Below are positions 42,337 through 56,110 of a DNA stretch of 64,000 nucleotides, in pieces. A program made the translations under genes and the position numbers. The stretch covers positions 1-64,000 of the forward strand of contig NZ_QZEY01000001.1 in the NCBI RefSeq assembly GCF_003594875.1, read 5' to 3'. The stretch comes from Bailinhaonella thermotolerans. GTDB taxonomy: Bacteria; Actinomycetota; Actinomycetes; Streptosporangiales; Streptosporangiaceae. The notes beneath the pieces were generated by a model. The model saw only the letters and a list, made by a program, of their open reading frames with translations. It was not told the origin of the DNA and made no database searches. Every line of letters starts with the position of its first letter. Position 1 is the first letter of the stretch.

Positions 42337-43243
42337 GCCAGCCGTACCGACACGTTACCCCGGTAGTCGCCACGCAGCATGGCCAGGAACGCACCAGGCA
42401 CACCGTCGATGCCGGTCCCGACCACCGTGCGCGGGTAGACGAAGCGCCCCTGGCCGAGCGCGGCGCGGAAGTGGCGATGCCAGGCGGCCACCTGATCGGG
42501 GGTGTGGTGACAAGAGAACGGCATCAGCTCGACCCCCCGGGCCAGCGCGGCCTCCCGATCGGGCTCGGGGAAACGATCCGCGGCACCGCCGAGCTGCGTG
42601 GACAGCGAGCCGCACAGGGCGAACCTGGCACCCGGCGCGGCGGCTTCGAGCGCGGCGTCGTACAGCGCGCCGCCCACGGTGTCGAAGAAGACGGTGACGC
42701 CCTCCGGGGCCAGCTCCCTCAGCGCGGCGACCGGGTCGCGGTGATAGTCGAAGGCGGCGTCGAAGCCGAGCTCGTTCACGAGGTAGTCGGCCTTCGCCTG
42801 GCTGCCCGCACTGCCGATCACTTTCGCGGCGCCCAGGTTGCGGGCGATCTGCCCGGCCAGTGAGCCGACACCGCCGGCCGCACCGGAGACGAACACCACA
42901 TCCCCCTCGCCGACCTTGGCCACATCGGCCATGCCGTAGTAGGCGGTCGGGCCCTGGCCCAGATAGTAACTGGGGTCGGGATAGGCGTCCGGATCCAGCT
43001 TGACGTACGAGGCGGCCGGTCCCGCCGAATGCGTGCTCCAGCCCGTCATCGACTGCACCAGGTCACCCTCCCGCAGGTCGGGACTGGCCGAGCTCAGCAC
43101 GGTGCCGATCGCCATGACGCCCACCCGCTGACCGGGCCGCCAGGCCGGGATCGGCAGGTGGCAATCGGCACGCATCAGTTCAAGGTAGGTGGCGGCCAGG
43201 CCCAGGTAGTCGGTACGGACCACGACCTCGCCCTCGATCGGAC
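42333..43243 (-). pseudogene. MDR-type NADP-dependent oxidoreductase lacking its 5' end
   Basis: About 303 codons of a zinc-independent medium-chain reductase: EGEVVVRTDYLGLAATYLE, then GDVVFVSGAAGGVGSLAGQI (nucleotide-binding AxxGxxG), KVIGSAGSQAKADYL and FFDTVGGALYDAALEA. The usual first 25-30 residues with the start codon are missing. The frame runs into about 43243, where the opposite strand begins to code for a WYL regulator. An internal ATG (MRADCH, about 43176) could start a shortened protein, but without the N-terminal catalytic part. It still overlaps the AlkZ-like gene by 4 bp. Confidence 0.75.
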
Positions 43244-44222
43244 CCTCACGCTGCTGTCGTTGCTGCAGACACACCGCCACTGGCCCGGCGTGGACCTGGC
43301 CGCACGTCTCGGGGTGTCGGAACGCACGCTGCGCCGGGACGTCGACCGCCTGCGCGAGCTGGGATACCCGGTCCACGCCTCCCGAGGCACCGACGGCGGC
43401 TATCAATTGCAGCCCGGGGCCGTGCTGCCCCCGCTGCTCCTGGACGACGAGGAAGGCGTCGCGCTGGCCGTCGGCATGGGAGACGCGGCGCAGAGCGGCA
43501 TCGCCGGGCTCGACGAGGCAGCGGTGCGCGCGCTGACCAAGGTGGTGCGGGTCCTGCCGCCCCGGCTGCGCGCCAGAGTGAACGCCCTGCGCGCGATGAC
43601 CGTCTCCGTGGCCTCCTCCGGGCCGGTCATCCCGGCGGAGGTGCTGACGATGATCGCCCAGGCGTGCCGGGACCAGGAACGGCTGCGCTTCCACTACACC
43701 ACCCGCGCCGGCGCCCAGACAGAACGCGAGGCCGAACCCCACCGCCTCGTCGCGCTCGGGGGCCGGTAGTATCTGGTGGCCTACGACCTGACCAGACACG
43801 ACTGGCGCAGCTTCCGCCTCGATCGGCTGGCCCGGCCACGCAACACCGGCGCGCCCTTCCTGCCCCGGCCACTGCCCGGCGGGGACGCCGCCGCGTTCGT
43901 CCGCACCGCGACCCGGGCCCCGACCGCTCACACCGTCGTCGTGCTGGTCCACGCAGCCGCGGAGCGGGTGCGACCGATAGTCGGCCAATGGGGCGAGATC
44001 GAACCGGCCGGCCCCCATCGCTGCCGGCTGACGATGGTCTCCACCAGCCTGGACTGGCCCACGCAAGCGCTGGGCAATCTCGGGGCCGAATTCGAGGTGC
44101 TCCAGCCACCGGAATTCGCCGATCACCTGAGGGACTGGGGCGCTCGTTTCCTCCGCGCCGCCGGCAGATCGGCAGGCCCTGCCGGTCCCGCACTCCCGGA
44201 CGCGCCCCCGGGCGTGGGTTGA
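43241..44222 (+). pseudogene. WYL/DeoR-HTH regulator, 5'-truncated with nonsense codon
   Basis: The HTH begins abruptly at RTLTLLSLLQTHRHWPGVDL and continues ARLGVSERTLRRDVDRLREL. A WYL-type regulator continues through PHRLVALGGR, then TAG at 43767-43769, and reads on in the same frame as YLVAYDLTRHDWRSFRLDRL to a stop at 44222. In intact proteins this position is the Trp of the WYL motif (RWYLVAYD), so TGG to TAG is the simplest change. The initial few codons and the start are missing at the junction with the oxidoreductase remnant. It was the divergent regulator of that oxidoreductase/AlkZ operon. Confidence 0.8.
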
Positions 44223-44417
44223 TCCGCCACTCGTGCGGCATGGCGGGACTGGAAGGTGCCCCGGCAGACCACCGGCGTGGCGCCCGATGCCCCAAAACCG
44301 GACATCAGTGCATTAATCGCCGCCGATCTGCGCCGCAGAGGGGATCGGACGGCGCGTCGGCCCGGGGGAGGGGAGCGCAGGGGTGGGCCGCCGGGCGGGC
44401 GGGCGCCGCCGTACGGC

Positions 44418-44461
44418 GGGGCGGGGGAGAGGGGAGGGCGGGGCGGGGGAGAGGGGAGGGC
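44418..44461 (+). repeat. 22-bp G-rich tandem repeat
   Basis: Two perfect 22-bp units beginning GGGGCGGGGGAGAGGGG (44418-44439, 44440-44461) lie between the WYL remnant and the TSUP gene. Runs of 3-5 G on the plus strand could fold as a G-quadruplex. A copy of GCCGTACGGC (44408-44417) precedes them. Confidence 0.8.
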
Positions 44462-44472
44462 GGGCGCGGGGC

Positions 44473-45240
44473 TCAGGCGAGGTAGTCGACGCTCAGCTTG
44501 ACGGTCAGGGCGGCGATCACGCACAGCAGGGTCGCCCTGATGAAACCGGCCCCGCGGCGCAGTGCCGTACGGGTGCCCAGGCGGGCGCCGAGCGTGTTGC
44601 AGACGGCCATGCCCAGGCCCAGCAGCCAGAAGACCTCGCCGTGGAGCGCGTACGTGATCAGCGCCCCCAGGTTGGCGCCGACATTGATGATCTTCGCGGT
44701 GGCGGACGAGGTGAGGAAGTCCAGGCCGCGCAGGCCGGTCAGCACCATGAGGATGAGAGCCCCCGTGCCCGGCCCCGCCAGCCCGTTGTAGAACGGCAGC
44801 ACCACCCCGGCGAGCACGACCGCCGACACCGTGGCCGCCGCGGACCGGGGGAGCGGCCGCTTGCGCAGCCCGAGACGCGGGCGCAGCACGACCAGCAGCG
44901 CCACCGCCAGCAGGGTGGCCATCACCAGCGGGCGGAACGCCGACGCCGGCACCCGCGACGCCGCGACCGCCCCGGCCGCCGACAGGGCGATCGCCAGCAG
45001 TCCCGCCGGCACCGCCAGGCGCGCGTCCACCCGCAGCCGCCGCGCGAAGGCGGCCGCCGACGCCGTGGTCCCGGCGATCGACGACAGCTTGTCGGTCGCC
45101 AGCACCGCGGTGGGCGGGGCCGAGGGCATCGCCAGCAGCAGGGCGGGCAACTGCACCAGCCCGCCGCCGCCGACGACCGCGTCCACCCACCCCGCCACCA
45201 GCGCCACGACAAGCAACATCACGATGAGCTCGGTCGGCAC
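44473..45240 (-). CDS. TSUP (TauE/SafE) family permease
   Basis: About 255 residues with eight hydrophobic segments. The N-terminal VALVAGWVDAVVGGGGLVQLPALL and the repeat-half motif VLPFYNGLAGPGTGALILMV are both typical of TSUP anion permeases such as sulfite or sulfoacetate exporters. DKLSSIAGTTASA and FLTSSATAKIINVGANLGAL are also family-like. Start taken at GTG 45240 (VPTELIV), with GGGGGA about 8 nt upstream; other in-frame starts at 45246 or further out are possible. Substrate unknown. Confidence 0.83.
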   Translation of the reverse strand: MPTELIVMLLVVALVAGWVDAVVGGGGLVQLPALLLAMPSAPPTAVLATDKLSSIAGTTASAAAFARRLRVDARLAVPAGLLAIALSAAGAVAASRVPASAFRPLVMATLLAVALLVVLRPRLGLRKRPLPRSAAATVSAVVLAGVVLPFYNGLAGPGTGALILMVLTGLRGLDFLTSSATAKIINVGANLGALITYALHGEVFWLLGLGMAVCNTLGARLGTRTALRRGAGFIRATLLCVIAALTVKLSVDYLA

Positions 45241-45483
45241 CTTCACGTCCCCCGTCGTGATCCCCGCCCCGCGGATCACGGTGACACTGCCGCGTTGGCC
45301 CGCCGTTGTGCCGCCGTTGGGGGAGCCCGCCAACCCGGCCTACTTGACATAATGCTCCTTATCGAACATTCCCGGAGCATCTGGAGAGGGGGCTATATCG
45401 GGGTGAATCGCTCTCTGGACCGGGAACGCCGGGACCGGATGCGTACGATGAGGCGGTCGCCGGCCCCGGGTTTGAGGAGGATG

Positions 45484-45843
45484 ATGTCCGAACTCACCGG
45501 CGCGGGTCCGTCGGCCGGCTGGGAATCCGATCGGGAAGATCTTCGGGCGCGCGTGCGGGAACGCGACGTCGCCGAGCGATTCGGCCTGGTCCATCAGCGC
45601 CTGGACGCCATCGACGAGCTCACGCAGCTCAAGCTCGACCTGCTGCGAGACGACCAGAGAACGCTCACCGCCCGGCTCGACCGGCTTGACGCCAAGGTGG
45701 ATCGCCTGGGCGGCAAGCCGGATCGGCTCGACGGCAAGCTGGATGGGCTGCTCGGCGAGTCGGAGTCACGCGTGGAGGCTCGATTCGCGGAGACGGGCGG
45801 AAAGCTCGACGAGGTTCTCGCGCTCCTCCGCGACCGGGCTTGA
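45484..45843 (+). CDS. Small coiled-coil protein, 119 aa
   Basis: A short charged protein with GAGGAGG 5 nt before ATG 45484. The first ~35 residues are loosely structured. Then RFGLVHQRLDAIDELTQLKL and heptad-like LDRLDAKVDRLGGKPDRL, KLDGLLGESESRVEARF and KLDEVLALLRDRA form a long coiled coil. No membrane segment or signal peptide. A perfect 13-bp stem terminator follows 26 bp after the stop, supporting a real transcription unit. Upstream (45340-45400) is a relatively AT-rich stretch with TTGACA, a possible -35. It may be a DUF-type scaffold; function unknown. Confidence 0.65.
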   Translation: MSELTGAGPSAGWESDREDLRARVRERDVAERFGLVHQRLDAIDELTQLKLDLLRDDQRTLTARLDRLDAKVDRLGGKPDRLDGKLDGLLGESESRVEARFAETGGKLDEVLALLRDRA

Positions 45844-45869
45844 CCGCTCGGACCTGCGAAGAACGAGTG

Positions 45870-45902
45870 AAACCAGACAGAAGGTGGATTCTGTCTGGTT
45901 TT
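45870..45902 (+). terminator. Intrinsic terminator after coiled-coil gene
   Basis: AAACCAGACAGAA (45870-45882), loop GGTGGA and TTCTGTCTGGTTT (45889-45901) make a perfect 13-bp stem ending in a T run. It is unusually AT-rich for this genome. Confidence 0.9.
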
Positions 45903-46223
45903 AGGATGTTCATCCGATTCGACCGATAGCGGGCAGATTTCTCGGCTGTCCCGCCTCTTCACCCGCCGTCCCCCGTCAGGCCGCGCCCGATCCTCGGCGC
46001 GGTGCTCTGGCGATCGCGGCTGGTCAGCGCGCACACAGGGGTTTGGGTCCGGGCCCGCTCCTCGTCCGCGCGTGCCTCAACGAAGCACTCCCCTCCCCTG
46101 GCCCTGCGGCCGGCCCCGCCGCCCGCAGGGCCGGGGACCGCGCGCATTCCAGCCGCCCCTCTCCCCTATCTCCGCAGGTCAGAGCCCATCCCCGAATCCA
46201 CGCGACCAGCCCCCAAGTGCCCG

Positions 46224-46451
46224 GTGTTCGGCAACGCCGACGCGGCGTGGGAGGCCCTGCGCAACTGGGTGATCAACCTGAACAGGGAACTGGCGGGCAG
46301 CGGGGTGTACGCCGCGTGTGTGGTGCTCAACGTGTGGGTCGGCGGGGGTGGACCGGACGGCGCCCCGGCGGCGGCGCCCGAGCGGATCGCGCCGCTGTGC
46401 TGGGAGGTGTGCGAGTACCGGGACCGGGCCGAGGTCGTCTTCGGTGCCTGA
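46224..46451 (+). CDS. Possible small ORF, 75 aa
   Basis: An open frame from GTG 46224 to the stop at 46449-46451 reads VFGNADAAWEALRNWVINL, ELAGSGVYAACVVLNVWVGG and PERIAPLCWEVCEYRDRAEV. The residue mix (Trp, Asn, Ile, Tyr) is more protein-like than antisense shadows. There is no good ribosome-binding site. It may be the C-terminal part of a decayed gene, since the frame is open upstream but reads as low-quality sequence. Nothing else supported is found between the terminator at 45902 and this ORF (about 320 bp). Confidence 0.3.
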   Translation: MFGNADAAWEALRNWVINLNRELAGSGVYAACVVLNVWVGGGGPDGAPAAAPERIAPLCWEVCEYRDRAEVVFGA

Positions 46452-46506
46452 CCGGCCGCCCGCCCGTGGACGGGTGCGCGTCGCGAGCCGGTCGCCTCTC
46501 CCCCGG

Positions 46507-46544
46507 CTCGTGCCGTACGGCGGGCGGGCGCCGTACGGCACGAG
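46507..46544. terminator. Bidirectional hairpin terminator before argG 3' end
   Basis: CTCGTGCCGTACGGCG (46507-46522) and CGCCGTACGGCACGAG (46529-46544) are perfect 16-bp arms with a GGCGGG loop. Each arm itself contains the palindrome GCCGTACGGC. It sits 30 bp beyond the argG stop codon and could end transcription from both directions, although there is no T run. Confidence 0.8.
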
Positions 46545-46574
46545 CGGCGGGTGGGGTGCTCTCCTGGGGCGGGG

Positions 46575-51546
<4,972 letters not shown>

Positions 51547-51649
51547 GTGGCGTGCCCGGTATGGGGTGGGCCGGAATCCGGTGAAACCGGGTCTCCTTCG
51601 GCGGGTGGAGCCGTTGGCGGGGGTGGCCGCGGGTCGATAGCGTCGGGCC

Positions 51650-53248
51650 GTGGACGGATGGCGACTGCTGCGCGGTGGGTCGGCGGCCGGGCGTTTGCTC
51701 CACGATGGGGCGCTGTGGGCGCTTTTGGCGTTGCCGCCGGTGATCTGGGCGGCCGACGCCGGCGTCGGCGGGCGGCTGTGGCCGGACCTGGTGTTCCCCC
51801 TGGGGGCGCTGGCCGGGGCGGTGGGGATGCGGCGCCGTCTGCCGTTGCCCGCGCTGGCCGTGTGCGCGGCGCTGAGCGGGCTGGATCCGCTCAGCCCGGT
51901 CGACCGCTACACGCCGGCGGTGGCGGTGATGGGCTTCCTCGCCGGCCGGCGGGTGCCCGGCGCGGCGCGTGCGCTGGGCTGGATGAGCGGGGTGGTGGCG
52001 CTGGCGGTCCTGGCGGGGCTGCCGTTCGGCCGGCCGGAGCGGACGCTCGCCTATGACGCGCTGGTCCTGCCGCTGGTCACGGTCGTGCCGTGGTTGATGG
52101 GCCGGTATCTGGTGCAGCGCCGGGAGCTGCTGCTGGCCGGGTGGGAGCGGGCCGACCGGCTCGAGCGTGAGCAGCGACTGGTGGCCGAGCGCGCCCGGCT
52201 GCTGGAGCGCGCGCGGATCGCCCGGGACATGCACGACGGCCTGGGCCACGAGCTGAGCCTGATCGCGCTCATGGCCGGCAACCTGCAGGTCTCGGCGGAG
52301 CTGGACGAGCGTCACCGCGCGGTGGCCGCGCATCTGCGGGCCGCGGCGAGCGCGGCCACCCAGAGCCTGCAGGACATCATCGGGTTGCTGCGCGCCGGGG
52401 AGCAGGAGGAGTCCGCGGTCTCCCAGACGGTCGAGGAGGTGGTGCGGCGCGCCGCCGAGTCCGGTCTGGACGTGCGGCTCACGGTCGCGGGTGAGGGCGC
52501 GGGGGTCCCCCACATGGTGCGGCGGGCGGCCTTCCGCGTGGTTCAGGAGTCGGTGACGAACGCGGCCAAGCACGCCCCGGGCGCGCCGGTGCGGGTGCGG
52601 GTGACCTATGGCGAGGATGAGACCGAGGTCCGCGTGACCAACGGCCCGGCTCCGGGCGGCGAGCCGTACGCCCCGGACCCGTACGCCCTGGACGCGGGCG
52701 GGGCGGGCCGGGGCGGGGGTCATGGGCTGGCGGGGCTGGGCGAGCGGGCGCGGCTGCTCGGCGGCTCCGTACGGTATGGGCCGCGTGAGGGCGGGTTCGA
52801 GGTGGCCGCGCGGCTGCCGCACCGTGCCGGGCCGGGGCCGCTGGCGCCCGCGCCGGCGCCGCCGGGGGCGGTGGCGGGGCGGAGCGGGCGGGTGCTGCGG
52901 CGGGCGCGCGGGGGGTTCGTGCTGGCCTTCGGCCTGCCGCTGGGGGTGGCGGTGCTGCTGGGGATGGGGGCCGCGGGCTACCTGTATCAGACGCAGTCGT
53001 CGGTGCTGCGGCCGGAGGTGTTCCAGAGCCTGGTGGTGGGGCAGCCGCGGGCGCAGGTGGCCGCGCGGTTGCCGGTGAACTTCTTCGATGACAGTCCGAG
53101 CCCGATCGCGGAGGGTCCGCCGCCGGCGGGGGCGAGCTGTGCCTATTACGTGTCGACCGGGGATCTGTTCGTGCGGCCCGCGGTCTACCGGTTGTGTTTC
53201 GGCGGGGGCGCGCTGGTGGCCAAGGACGCCTACCCGCCCGCCGACTGA
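51650..53248 (+). CDS. NarL-type sensor histidine kinase with C-terminal extracytoplasmic domain
   Basis: 532 residues. About five to six membrane segments in residues 15-155. The DHp helix is ARIARDMHDGLGHELSLI, with the phospho-acceptor His near 195. The ATPase N box is VVQESVTNAAKHA, and the later boxes are HGLAGLGERARLLGGSV. After the kinase ends (about 400) there is one more membrane helix (FVLAFGLPLGVAVLLGMGAAGYLY, about 422-445). A ~85-residue domain with two Cys (SCAYYVS, YRLCFGG) follows, SmpA/BamE-like in pattern (FQSLVVGQPRAQVAARLP). TAGCGT at -12 to -7 of GTG 51650 suggests a leaderless mRNA. Cotranscribed with the regulator at 53271. Confidence 0.87.
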   Translation: MDGWRLLRGGSAAGRLLHDGALWALLALPPVIWAADAGVGGRLWPDLVFPLGALAGAVGMRRRLPLPALAVCAALSGLDPLSPVDRYTPAVAVMGFLAGRRVPGAARALGWMSGVVALAVLAGLPFGRPERTLAYDALVLPLVTVVPWLMGRYLVQRRELLLAGWERADRLEREQRLVAERARLLERARIARDMHDGLGHELSLIALMAGNLQVSAELDERHRAVAAHLRAAASAATQSLQDIIGLLRAGEQEESAVSQTVEEVVRRAAESGLDVRLTVAGEGAGVPHMVRRAAFRVVQESVTNAAKHAPGAPVRVRVTYGEDETEVRVTNGPAPGGEPYAPDPYALDAGGAGRGGGHGLAGLGERARLLGGSVRYGPREGGFEVAARLPHRAGPGPLAPAPAPPGAVAGRSGRVLRRARGGFVLAFGLPLGVAVLLGMGAAGYLYQTQSSVLRPEVFQSLVVGQPRAQVAARLPVNFFDDSPSPIAEGPPPAGASCAYYVSTGDLFVRPAVYRLCFGGGALVAKDAYPPAD

Positions 53249-53270
53249 GAGCTGAGGGGGTGCCGGCAGC

Positions 53271-53930
53271 GTGGCCCGTGTGGTGATCGCCGATGACGAG
53301 TATCTGGTGCGTGCCGGGGTGCGGGGGATCTTGGCGTCGGATCCGCGGATCGAGGTGGTGGCCGAGGCCGAGGACGGGCGGCAGGCGGTGGAGGTGGTGC
53401 GGTCCCATGTCCCGGACGTGGTCCTGCTGGACATCCAGATGCCGGGGCTGGACGGGCTGCGGGTGGCCGGGGAACTGCACCGCCTGGCGGTGCCGACCAG
53501 GGTGATGATGCTGACCACCTTCTCCCAGGACGACTACGTGGCCCGGGCGTTGTCGTCGGGGGCGGCGGGGTTCCTGCTGAAGTCGGGGGATCCGCAGGAG
53601 CTGCTGTCGGCGGTGCACGCGGTGGCCGGTGGGGCGGCGTACCTGTCCCCGGCGATCGTCGCGCGGCTGATCACGCGGCTGGGGCCGGAGCGGCTGGCGC
53701 GGGGCATGGCGGCGCGGGAGCGGGTGGCAGGGCTCAGCGAGCGCGAGCGGCAGGTGCTCGCGCTCGTGGGCGCCGGCCTGGCGAACGCGGAGATCGCCAG
53801 GCGGCTCTACGTGGTGGAGGGGACGGTCAAGACGTACGTGCGGGGGATCTTCCAGCGGCTCGGGGTGCGGAACCGGGTCCAGGCGGCGATCCTGGCCTAT
53901 GAGGCGGGCCTGGTCGACCCCGAGCGTTAG
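53271..53930 (+). CDS. NarL/LuxR response regulator
   Basis: 219 residues. The receiver has the acidic pair IADDE, phospho-Asp in VVLLDIQMPGLDG, Thr in MMLTTFSQ and Lys in FLLKSGDP. A LuxR-type HTH is at about 150-210 (LSERERQVLALVGAGLANAE, RLYVVEGTVKTYVRGIFQRL). It lies 22 bp after the kinase gene, with GAGGGGG before GTG 53271. It probably regulates the convergent or nearby ABC transporter (53967-55780), as is common for such pairs, but this is inferred only from position. Confidence 0.9.
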   Translation: MARVVIADDEYLVRAGVRGILASDPRIEVVAEAEDGRQAVEVVRSHVPDVVLLDIQMPGLDGLRVAGELHRLAVPTRVMMLTTFSQDDYVARALSSGAAGFLLKSGDPQELLSAVHAVAGGAAYLSPAIVARLITRLGPERLARGMAARERVAGLSERERQVLALVGAGLANAEIARRLYVVEGTVKTYVRGIFQRLGVRNRVQAAILAYEAGLVDPER

Positions 53931-53966
53931 CCCCGGCCGGCCGGGTGGCCGGGTTGCCGGTGGGGG

Positions 53967-54836
53967 TCAGGTGATGTCGCGGCGTTTGAGCCACAGGTGG
54001 GCGGCCAGGGCCGACAGCAGGGTCCAGCCCAGGACGATGAGTCCCGACAGCGGGCGGCCGTGGCCGCCGCCGTTCATCATGGCCGCGCCCGCGTCTCCGG
54101 GCAGGTATTCGGCGACCTGGGCCAGGTTCACGGCGGGCAGCATGATGGGGAAGATCAGCAGGATGACGAAGAGCACCGCGATCGCGCCGGCCGCGCCGCG
54201 CATCAGCACGCCCAGGCCGAGCGCGAACACCGCCAGCAGCGGCAGGTAGAGGGCGATGCCCAGGACGGTGTCGTAGGCGTCGTCGGTGGAGTAGGAGTCG
54301 CCGTACTCCCCCAGGCCGACGATGCTCAGCCCGAGGGCGCCGGCGCCGAGCACCAGGCCGAACACCAGCATGACCGGGGCGAGCACGAGGATCTTGGCCA
54401 GGAGCACGCGGCCGCGGTCGGGGACCCAGACCAGGGTGGAGCGGATGGTGCCGGTGGAGTACTCGGAGGTGATGGTGAGCACGCCGAGCACGGCCACGCA
54501 CCACTGGACCAGGTATCCGATGGCCTGGGCGGCCACGAAGGGGGCCGAGGTGGTGAACGCCTCGGGGACGCCCTGGGCGTGCTGGGAGCGGGTGGAGACG
54601 GCGGCGATGGTGACGCCGCCGATCATGAGGGCGACGCCGGAGGCGAGGGTCCACCAGGTGGACTGCACCGACCAGAACTTCACCCATTCGGATCTGACCG
54701 CGCCCGTCAGTCCGCCGTCGCCCGGCCTGGGCGGGCCGAGCCGCCGCGGGGTCCTCACCGTCATCGCCTGCCCGCTCCTCGTCCGCCCTGCCTGGCCTGC
54801 TTGTCCTGTCTGTCCTGTCCTTGTCTGTCCCGTCAT
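53967..54836 (-). CDS. ABC-2 type transporter permease
   Basis: 289 residues from ATG with first base 54836, overlapping the ATPase stop by 4 bp. An N-terminal cytoplasmic stretch of ~40 residues contains a repetitive GQTGQAGQAGRT run, encoded by CTGTC-type microsatellite DNA. Six membrane segments follow, with typical ABC-2 features (WTLASGVALMIGGVTIAAVS, TSEYSTGTIRSTLVWVPDRG, LSGLIVLGWTLLSALAAHLW). TSEYSTGTIRSTL is the hallmark loop of this permease group. It partners with the ATPase at 54833. Likely drug or peptide export. Confidence 0.87.
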   Translation of the reverse strand: MTGQTRTGQTGQAGQAGRTRSGQAMTVRTPRRLGPPRPGDGGLTGAVRSEWVKFWSVQSTWWTLASGVALMIGGVTIAAVSTRSQHAQGVPEAFTTSAPFVAAQAIGYLVQWCVAVLGVLTITSEYSTGTIRSTLVWVPDRGRVLLAKILVLAPVMLVFGLVLGAGALGLSIVGLGEYGDSYSTDDAYDTVLGIALYLPLLAVFALGLGVLMRGAAGAIAVLFVILLIFPIMLPAVNLAQVAEYLPGDAGAAMMNGGGHGRPLSGLIVLGWTLLSALAAHLWLKRRDIT

Positions 54837-55780
54837 CGCCCGCCCTCGGCCTTCGCGTCGTGGCCGGCGTGCGCGCGCCTGCCGTACTCCAGGCTGTCCT
54901 CGGTCAGGCCGAGGTAGGCCTCTTCCAGCGAGGCGTCCATCGGCCACAGTTCGTGCAGGCGCAGGCCCAGGTTGAAGGCCAGGTCGCCGATCGTGGCCGC
55001 GGTCACGCCCTCGGTGATCAGGGTGCCGTCGCCCTCGCGGCGCACCGTGACGCCGGCGGCGGACAGGCGGGCGGCCAGCGCGTCCAGCCGGCCGGTCTCG
55101 GGGCTGCCCACCTTGACCCGGCGGGCGCTGCCGGCGATCAGCGTGTCGATCGGGGCGTCGGCCAGCAGCCGGCCCCTGCCGATGATCACGAGGTGGTCGG
55201 CGGTCTGCTGCATCTCGCTCATCAGGTGGCTGGAGACGAACACCGTGCGCCCTTCGGCGGCCAGGGCCCGCATCAGCTCGCGGACCCAGCGGACCCCGTC
55301 GGGGTCGAGCCCGTTGACCGGCTCGTCCAGGATCAGGATCTCGGGGTCGCCGAGCAGCGCGCCGGCGATGCCCAGCCGCTGGCCCATCCCCAGCGAGTAC
55401 GCGCCCGCCCGTTTGCCGGCCGCCTCGGTCAGTCCGACCAGGGCGAGCATCTCCTCGACCCGTTTGTCGCCGATCCCGTGGGTGCGGGCCATCGCGCGCA
55501 GGTGGGCGCGCGCGCTGCGTCCCGGGTGCACCGCCCTGGCCTCCAGCAGCGCCCCGACCCGGCGTACGGGGTGGCGCAGGTCGGTGTAGCGCCTGCCGCC
55601 GATCAGCGCGGTGCCGGAGGTGGGGGTGTCCAGTCCGAGGATCATGCGGATGGTCGTCGACTTGCCCGCGCCGTTGGGGCCGAGGAACCCGGTGACCTTG
55701 CCGGGTTCGATGGTCACGGTGAGCGCGTCGACGGCGGTCTTGCCGCCGTAGCGTTTGGTCAGAGCGTCAAGGGTGATCAC
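54833..55780 (-). CDS. ABC transporter ATPase (drug-resistance type)
   Basis: 315 residues from GTG 55780, with GGAGG 5 nt upstream. Walker A is GPNGAGKSTT, signature AYSLGMGQRLGIA, Walker B EILILDEPVNGLDPDG, and the switch TVFVSSHLMSEM. The ~90-residue C-terminal extension is typical of DrrA/BcrA-like ATPases. It forms an operon with the permease (ATGA overlap). Upstream, CCGTCAT (55802-55808) and ATGACGG (55823-55829) form a possible operator. Confidence 0.9.
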   Translation of the reverse strand: MITLDALTKRYGGKTAVDALTVTIEPGKVTGFLGPNGAGKSTTIRMILGLDTPTSGTALIGGRRYTDLRHPVRRVGALLEARAVHPGRSARAHLRAMARTHGIGDKRVEEMLALVGLTEAAGKRAGAYSLGMGQRLGIAGALLGDPEILILDEPVNGLDPDGVRWVRELMRALAAEGRTVFVSSHLMSEMQQTADHLVIIGRGRLLADAPIDTLIAGSARRVKVGSPETGRLDALAARLSAAGVTVRREGDGTLITEGVTAATIGDLAFNLGLRLHELWPMDASLEEAYLGLTEDSLEYGRRAHAGHDAKAEGGR

Positions 55781-56110
55781 GAAGCCTCCGGGGCGTCCGT
55801 TCCGTCATCGCTACGGACGGTAATGACGGGCGGCCGGGGCCGGCCTCCCCCCATCGGCACCGGCCTCCTCTACCTTTCGGCCAAACTCCGACACCTCCCG
55901 ACATACAGGGCGTCCGTTCCTGTCGCGTGGTGAGGGGGCGACGGCGGGCCGGAGGGGTTCGGCGACGCGGTCGGAGTCGCACTGGCCGAAGACCGCCGAC
56001 CGCGGCCCTGACCGCCCTGACCACCGCCCTGGTTCCTTTCCCCTCCGGTGCGCGGGCGCTCATCGCCCGGGGCGCCGGGAACTGTCGGGGGTGATCGGTA
56101 GCCTTCGGGC
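55781..56110. other. 330-bp spacer with one inverted repeat
   Basis: This spacer separates the ABC ATPase and the recombinase gene, divergent. It contains CCGTCAT and ATGACGG arms (55802-55829, 14 bp apart), close to the ATPase start, and TAGCCT at 56099-56104, a -10 candidate for the recombinase. No convincing gene is seen in the remaining sequence. Confidence 0.6.
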
